From an uncultured Lachnospiraceae bacterium (lineage in GTDB: Bacteria; Bacillota; Clostridia; Lachnospirales; Lachnospiraceae), in NCBI GenBank assembly GCA_947628025.1, contig CANQYH010000184.1:1-6441 (forward strand): a DNA stretch of 6,441 nt, given 5' to 3'. The notes below the pieces were generated by a model that saw only the letters and a program-made list of their open reading frames with translations, searched no databases and was not told where the DNA came from. The stretch's first letter is position 1. Each line of letters starts with the position of its first letter. Shown one piece after another: positions 5,048-6,441 of this stretch. The position numbers and the translations under genes were made by a program.

Positions 5048-5383
5048 ATGTCAAATACGAAAGAAACCTGTCGGAAGATTGCGATAAGAATTGCAGACTG
5101 GTTTAACAGGCATTGGATATGTAAGACAATAATCTTGTTCTTGCCGGCAGTTTATATGCCAATCGCTGTTGAAAAGGCTGGCGTTCAGATAGGTTTAACG
5201 GATGACAGTGGTGTAATGACTTCGCGTGGCTGGATATTGACAGTGATAATATATATGTTGGCTCTTATGGTAGATATATTGTCGAGTTATAAAGCCAAAA
5301 GAGATAAAAAGCGTGATATTGAGCGTGACTTGGGGCACAAAAAAAGAAATACAAGAATATCAGGATGTAATTCGAAGATATAA
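5048..5383 (+). CDS. Membrane protein fragment: two transmembrane segments and start of coiled coil
   Basis: As the sequence stands this frame ends at TAA 5381-5383 after 111 residues. Membrane segments are WICKTIILFLPAVYMPIA (23-40) and GWILTVIIYMLALMVDIL (61-78), followed by a strongly basic stretch (KAKRDKKRD) expected on the cytoplasmic side. Residues after about 99 (RNTRISGCNSKI) are the product of the frameshift and look unlike a natural C-terminus. If translated alone it would leave a short double-pass anchor without its cytoplasmic domain. Confidence 0.6.
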   Translation: MSNTKETCRKIAIRIADWFNRHWICKTIILFLPAVYMPIAVEKAGVQIGLTDDSGVMTSRGWILTVIIYMLALMVDILSSYKAKRDKKRDIERDLGHKKRNTRISGCNSKI

Positions 5384-6065
5384 GAATACCTTGAATGTTC
5401 ATGTTATACTCATGAACGCAATCGGAAATGTCTGCGATTTAAAACTGACAACGATTGGAAATTATATTAGTGACTCGATTGCGGGACGGACTTTTCGCAA
5501 GCTGTTCAATGAGACAGTTGATCCGCAGAGACAGCTATGTGAGATCGCCAAAGAAATCAAGCACTGTCTCAGCGAAATAACTCCTCCGCAACTCAGCAAT
5601 ATTTCAGTTTCGATGGCCTATGAGTTCCCTGGAATCAATCATAGGGTGGATTGGATTGATCCTCAGGAAGTAAATCAGTGTATGCAGTTGCGACAGCTGA
5701 AGAGGAATGACAAGACTGTTTTTTATCAGGTGTACAAGGGTTTTCACGACTTTTTGTTTTATAATGACAAGGCATCCGCTGCTGCAGAAGGAAAGTATGT
5801 CTTCGATAATAAAGATGAGAGAAATCATAGAATCGGATCAATTATATGTGATGAGATATCTATTATTGAAAAAGACGAGAAAATAGCGAGAATCATTTTG
5901 ACTATATCTACTTATGGCTATCGATTCACAGATAGTGAGGACGAATCTGTCTTAAGTAATATGTCCCAGATAATACAAGAAGTGCTGCTTCAACAATTTG
6001 AAAAAAGGATAAGGATTGAATTAGCTCTTATGTATGTGAAAAAGCGTTACAATGCAGACAATTGA
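5313..6065 (+). CDS. C-terminal cytoplasmic domain fragment of the interrupted membrane protein
   Basis: This frame is open from a GTG at 5313 to TGA at 6063-6065 (250 residues), but the first ten residues are the wrong frame of the preceding gene and no convincing Shine-Dalgarno site precedes the GTG, so independent translation is unlikely. True coding signal begins at the A7 tract. The region starts with a charged helix (EIQEYQDVIRRY), then a helical segment containing CDLKLTTIGNY, then a mixed alpha/beta domain ending in helices with FEKRIRIELALMYV. No catalytic motif stands out. It is probably a ligand- or partner-binding domain, by analogy of layout only. Confidence 0.55.
   Translation: MILSVTWGTKKEIQEYQDVIRRYKNTLNVHVILMNAIGNVCDLKLTTIGNYISDSIAGRTFRKLFNETVDPQRQLCEIAKEIKHCLSEITPPQLSNISVSMAYEFPGINHRVDWIDPQEVNQCMQLRQLKRNDKTVFYQVYKGFHDFLFYNDKASAAAEGKYVFDNKDERNHRIGSIICDEISIIEKDEKIARIILTISTYGYRFTDSEDESVLSNMSQIIQEVLLQQFEKRIRIELALMYVKKRYNADN
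5339..5345 (+). repeat. A7 tract at the frameshift
   Basis: Seven A residues occur exactly where coding signal leaves the first frame and enters the +1 frame. A tract of six A restores one continuous protein. A ribosomal -1 shift here would not help: that frame reaches a stop (TAA) within about ten codons. Confidence 0.65.
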
Positions 6066-6070
6066 TTAAA

Positions 6071-6088
6071 AAGGACTGAGTTATAGTG
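6071..6088 (+). promoter_or_regulatory. Ribosome binding site and GTG start of the last gene
   Basis: AAGGA at 6071-6075 lies ten bases before GTG at 6086. An in-frame TGA at 6077-6079 excludes any earlier start. The ATG at 6096 is in another frame that stops after 21 codons, so the GTG is the best start. Confidence 0.6.
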
Positions 6089-6441
6089 AATATAAATGAA
6101 AAACAGGGATATTCAAAGGAAGACTGGATTAATTTCTTGGATGAGGCGTCCTCGAGAATAGAGAATAACCACTTTTATAAAGACTACGGGAAATATTTGC
6201 GCGATTCCGTTCATAAGTTTGCAATAGTATATAGAGATGATCTTGAAAGATCGTTGGGAGAATACAAGGAAGCTGTATCTCCTCGCTTTGCTGCGGATCA
6301 TTATTGTGATGTGACGAGTTATAATGTATTGGAGCAATATATTACTAATTGCAAAATAATGGTATTGACAGCAAATCCTGTTGAAAAAGCAATCTTTCAT
6401 TACAAAATGTGCGAGGAATCAAATAACCATATATGGAGGTT
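6086..6441 (+). CDS. Unknown protein with possible start of a nucleoside-phosphorylase-like domain (partial, 3' end missing)
   Basis: The frame stays open for 118 codons to the end of the window. Residues 1-88 are hydrophilic and mainly helical, with no membrane segment (YSKEDWINFLDEASSRIEN, then YLRDSVHKFAIVYRDDLERS). At 90-104 there is a hydrophobic strand followed by a turn and helix, KIMVLTANPVEKAIF. This resembles the opening strand of purine nucleoside phosphorylase/MTA-SAH nucleosidase domains (pattern hhhhTA.p.E..A), where the acidic residue follows the first strand. The match is short and visual. If right, this would be an N-terminal helical adaptor fused to a nucleoside- or nucleotide-cleaving domain, as found in several bacterial conflict systems. 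It starts 20 bases after the preceding stop and is probably in the same operon. Confidence 0.6.
   Translation, partial: MNINEKQGYSKEDWINFLDEASSRIENNHFYKDYGKYLRDSVHKFAIVYRDDLERSLGEYKEAVSPRFAADHYCDVTSYNVLEQYITNCKIMVLTANPVEKAIFHYKMCEESNNHIWR

Larger units (their letters stand above)
5048..6065 (+). pseudogene. Two-pass membrane protein with coiled coil and cytoplasmic domain, interrupted by a frameshift
   Basis: Two overlapping frames join into one sensible 338-residue protein if one A is removed from the A7 run at 5339-5345: the sequence then passes from ...IERDLGHKK directly into EIQEYQDVIRRY. The layout is: short basic N-terminus; membrane segment about 23-42; a 20-residue loop; membrane segment about 61-80; a highly charged stretch from 82 to about 115 likely to be coiled coil; and a C-terminal domain of about 200 residues. 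That last part mixes strands and helices (for example ARIILTISTYGYRF followed by acidic residues and a final helix), loosely like the end of a GAF fold. I do not recognise the family. The start has GAGG (5035-5038) nine bases before ATG. The defect could be a mutation, phase variation or a homopolymer sequencing error. Confidence 0.65.

Noticed and set aside
5336..5350. Programmed -1 ribosomal frameshift at the A7 tract
   Set aside because: The -1 frame reaches a stop within about ten codons and does not join the downstream coding frame; the needed shift is +1.
6113..6400. 95-residue open frame on the minus strand near the end
   Set aside because: The + strand frame from 6086 is open to the window edge with a ribosome binding site and helical, domain-like sequence; the minus frame has no such support.
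1..6441. CRISPR array, tRNA, rRNA, transposase
   Set aside because: I saw no regularly spaced direct repeats, no cloverleaf or rRNA-like sequence, and no transposase motif on either strand.

Overview
The window reads as accessory chromosome of a low-to-mid GC Gram-positive anaerobe, most likely a gut Clostridia/Lachnospiraceae-type bacterium. This is inferred from strong AGGAGG-like ribosome binding sites, ATGA-coupled genes and mosaic base composition; no marker gene fixes the taxon. All genes lie on the + strand, in two unrelated modules separated by a 176-base spacer.

Module 1 (about 1-4714) is a tightly coupled sugar-acid operon. In order it holds: a possible tail of an upstream gene, a CMP-sugar synthetase of the acylneuraminate cytidylyltransferase family (88-759), a DRE-TIM metal aldolase (756-1796), an acetolactate-synthase-like thiamine diphosphate (ThDP) enzyme that is broken (1793-3512), a second CMP-sugar synthetase (3509-4168) and a KdsC-like HAD phosphatase (4193-4714). 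Three junctions are 4-base ATGA overlaps. The set resembles the end of an ulosonic-acid (sialic acid/KDO-like) pathway, but no NeuB/KdsA-type PEP condensing enzyme is present; an aldolase and a ThDP enzyme stand in that place. I infer a route to an acidic, CMP-activated surface sugar whose carbon skeleton is built by pyruvate/aldehyde or 2-oxoacid chemistry. The ThDP gene has lost the linker between its first two domains and changed frame at the same point, so the pathway may be dead in this strain.

The spacer (4715-4890) is AT-rich and contains two inverted repeats and a weak promoter candidate. It marks a composition change: positions 1381-1440 have 40 G/C of 60, positions 5941-6000 have 21 of 60.

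Module 2 (4891-6441, running off the end) holds a 51-residue charged helical protein, a two-pass membrane protein with a coiled coil and a cytoplasmic domain interrupted by a one-base frameshift at an A7 tract (5339-5345), and the start of a third protein whose residues 93-100 resemble the first strand of nucleoside-phosphorylase-fold domains. I do not recognise these as a named system. Their organisation (small helical protein, membrane protein, possible nucleoside-processing protein, AT-rich island) is compatible with a signalling or anti-phage operon, which is only a hypothesis.
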